From NCBI RefSeq assembly GCF_018619335.1, contig NZ_JAHHDX010000077.1, positions 1 to 56,280 on the forward strand: DNA of 56,280 nucleotides. The letters are read 5' to 3'. Positions 54,633 to 56,280 of the stretch are shown one piece after another. The translations under genes were made by a program, and so were the position numbers. The notes below the pieces were generated by a model, which ran no database searches, was not told the DNA's origin, and saw only the letters and a list, made by a program, of their open reading frames with translations. Within the stretch, counting starts at the first letter, position 1, and each line of letters opens with the position of its first letter. The stretch comes from Alteromonas sp. ALT199. Lineage in GTDB: Bacteria > Pseudomonadota > Gammaproteobacteria > Enterobacterales > Alteromonadaceae.

Positions 54633-56048
54633 TTAAAACTTAACTGAAATTTCAGAAGTTAGGCCGTCGAAACCAGCACCAATCTGACCACCAGAATTAA
54701 CGCCTTCGTCTTGGTCTACGTATTCCACTTTCCAAAGGGTGCGGTCGTTAATCCAATAGCCCGCAGATACCTGTAAACGGGTTACGTCGTTATCTGTTTG
54801 CTCAATAAGGTCTGACGTATTTTCAGATTCTGCATAACGTGCAGCAACATAGAGCTTCTCTGGAATGATGTACTGCTGCGCTTCTACAACCCAGTACTCG
54901 ACTGACGAATCAGCTTCAATGACTTGGTTAGAATCGAACGTAGTACCGGTTGGGTCTAACACGCCTTCATTACCGAAGTAAGTGATACCTGCAACAGCAT
55001 TACCGTCTACGTCTGCAAATGTATAATCATCAGTTGCTTTACCTAGCATTAAAATAACGCTGGTTTGGTCGCTTGGCTGATACGCCAAGTTAAGCTGCAT
55101 AATTGATTGATTAAGTCCAGGTAGTGCGCCTACGTGAGTATCACGTTCACTGGAGGCAGACGCAGAAAAGTTATAGTTTTCACCGTCACCAAAACGATAG
55201 TTGGTCGTGGTAACGCCATCTAAGCTGGCTAAACCATTTTCGAATACAAGTTGATCCCCTTGATTAGCATTGAAGAAGTTAAGTCCGGCTTTAAAACCAC
55301 CCTCAAATTCCAAGGTACCTTGCAAGCGGTAGTTGTAACCACGCTCTTCTTGGAAAGCTTCACCAAAGCTTGACGTAGTCATGTGACCCGCCACATTGTA
55401 TGAGCGAAGAATTCCGCTATCGAAGGTTTCGGTATAGCTTAGTTGAATACCGTTTTCGGCAGTGGCGTAGTCGTTAATGCCGTTACCGATAAGTGCGTTA
55501 CCTTGGTTGTCCGCACCGTCTTGGAAACCTTTAAACTGGAAAGGAGAAGCACCAATGTTGCCTACTCGTAAAATAAGGCTAGCGTTCTCTTTTTCATAGC
55601 CAGTCAAACCAAGCATATCAAATTCAACACCGGCAAAATCTTGGTGAAATGAGAAGTCTCTGTCTCCATTATTACCGAAGTCATTAGGCTCTTCTGCAAT
55701 ATCAATATCGGCAGTAATATTTTCGGTAATTTTGAACTTAAACATTAAGTTAACGCGAAGACGACCGAAACCGTCAGACTGGGTTTCATCCTCTGGGCGG
55801 AACGCACCGTCTTTGGCTTGGATAGCCTGATAATTCTGCATAGCTAAGAAGTTAACTTGAACTCGACCATCAAGAAATTCGTTGGGTTCACTAGGTGGTA
55901 CATACATCGGCTTTTCTTGGCTTAGCTCTTGCGCTATACCTAACGTCGGCACGGTTGCAGCCATTACAGCGGCAGCAATCAAACTCAGAGATGCTCGTTT
56001 CGAGTACTTGGTTAGTTGCGCCATGTCGTTCGTTGTATTTAGTCCCAT
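54633..56048 (-). CDS. Outer-membrane porin, probably for carbohydrate/polyol
   Basis: The 471-residue protein has a signal peptide (cleaved near GIAQ, about residue 40) and a pattern of alternating amphipathic strands with a terminal Phe (SEISVKF), typical of trimeric porins. It is first in line upstream of the polyol ABC operon on the same strand with a 160-base gap, so it probably lets the same substrate through the outer membrane. The ATG at 56048 follows AGAGGGT. The exact family is not recognised. Confidence 0.8.
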   Translation of the reverse strand: MGLNTTNDMAQLTKYSKRASLSLIAAAVMAATVPTLGIAQELSQEKPMYVPPSEPNEFLDGRVQVNFLAMQNYQAIQAKDGAFRPEDETQSDGFGRLRVNLMFKFKITENITADIDIAEEPNDFGNNGDRDFSFHQDFAGVEFDMLGLTGYEKENASLILRVGNIGASPFQFKGFQDGADNQGNALIGNGINDYATAENGIQLSYTETFDSGILRSYNVAGHMTTSSFGEAFQEERGYNYRLQGTLEFEGGFKAGLNFFNANQGDQLVFENGLASLDGVTTTNYRFGDGENYNFSASASSERDTHVGALPGLNQSIMQLNLAYQPSDQTSVILMLGKATDDYTFADVDGNAVAGITYFGNEGVLDPTGTTFDSNQVIEADSSVEYWVVEAQQYIIPEKLYVAARYAESENTSDLIEQTDNDVTRLQVSAGYWINDRTLWKVEYVDQDEGVNSGGQIGAGFDGLTSEISVKF

Positions 56049-56280
56049 TGTGAACCCTCTTTTATTCTTTCGTAATTGTGTGGAGTGTAATTTTTGAAGA
56101 GTCTTCGTATCTTGGAGAGGTCGGGAAAAACATCACTAAAACCCAAATGCTCACACAAAGATCAAATGCTCAACATGCGAGAATATGACCATTATTTGTT
56201 ACCCTCGTCAACCAAAAAATTAACAAGTTTTTATCAAAGATTCGATAGAAACACTTAAAATTTTAATTTAATTGAGGTTT
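56049..56280. other. Promoter region of the porin gene and right edge
   Basis: The last 232 bases are A+T-rich and non-coding as far as can be seen. They carry the porin promoter; no operator-like palindrome was found. Confidence 0.4.

Noticed and set aside
1..56280. CRISPR array, prophage, transposase or tRNA
   Set aside because: No regularly spaced repeats, phage or transposase protein families, or cloverleaf-like sequences were seen on reading the window.

Overview
The window looks like chromosomal DNA of a marine gammaproteobacterium, most likely Alteromonas or a close relative. Supporting features are the TonB-dependent receptors, the alginate-lyase set (PL6, PL7, PL17), the sortilin-like propeller protein, the SelO family protein, the 7TMR-DISM diguanylate cyclase, and the moderate, A+T-leaning composition. 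The assignment rests on protein family content read by eye, not on a database search. No rRNA, tRNA, CRISPR array, insertion sequence or integrase was recognised.

Layout. (1) 1-5.3 kb: a catabolic block with a double NTF2/SnoaL-like protein divergent from a sodium:solute symporter and two more NTF2-like proteins, ending at a clear terminator. (2) 5.3-11.6 kb: unrelated genes. These are an epimerase/TetR pair with two candidate operators, a decayed LysR gene, a class-C-type serine hydrolase, and a tight four-gene operon DUF4177-YidD-TM2-M48 protease. (3) 11.7-18.4 kb: the second half of the catabolic block. A leftward operon (histidinol-dehydrogenase-like enzyme, LacI regulator, alpha/beta hydrolase, HpcH/HpaI aldolase) diverges from a rightward one (SDR, double cupin, double NTF2-like protein). 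A palindromic motif in the divergent promoters of blocks 1 and 3 suggests one LacI regulon. (4) 18.4-26.7 kb: mostly housekeeping or stand-alone genes (BNR/sortilin-like protein, DUF1439 lipoprotein, SelO, M24 peptidase, a divergent S-adenosylhomocysteinase homologue).

(5) 26.8-42.9 kb: an alginate utilisation locus. A leftward operon carries an SDR (probable DEH reductase), an unusual NRAMP-fold transporter, a gluconokinase and a PL6 lyase. It diverges from a TonB receptor (split by a one-base frameshift), a PL7 lyase lipoprotein and a LacI regulator. Further on come a membrane diguanylate cyclase, an AEC-family transporter and a PL17 oligoalginate lyase. The implied route is: outer-membrane uptake by the receptor, depolymerisation by PL7/PL6, exolytic cleavage by PL17 to 4-deoxy-L-erythro-5-hexoseulose uronate (DEH), and reduction to KDG by the SDR. 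KDG kinase and KDPG aldolase are not in the window. (6) 42.9-46.0 kb: a decayed haem/iron-type TonB receptor, a LysR regulator and two small membrane proteins. (7) 46.2-49.4 kb: a large CACHE-PAS-GGDEF-EAL protein. (8) 49.4-56.1 kb: a HAD phosphatase and a polyol-type ABC transporter (binding protein, two permeases, ATPase) preceded by an outer-membrane porin.

The best candidate for an undescribed system is the NTF2-like catabolic block of regions 1 and 3. Four proteins carrying one or two NTF2-like domains sit with a symporter, two dehydrogenases, a cupin, a hydrolase and an aldolase, apparently under a single LacI regulator. Its substrate cannot be read from the sequence.
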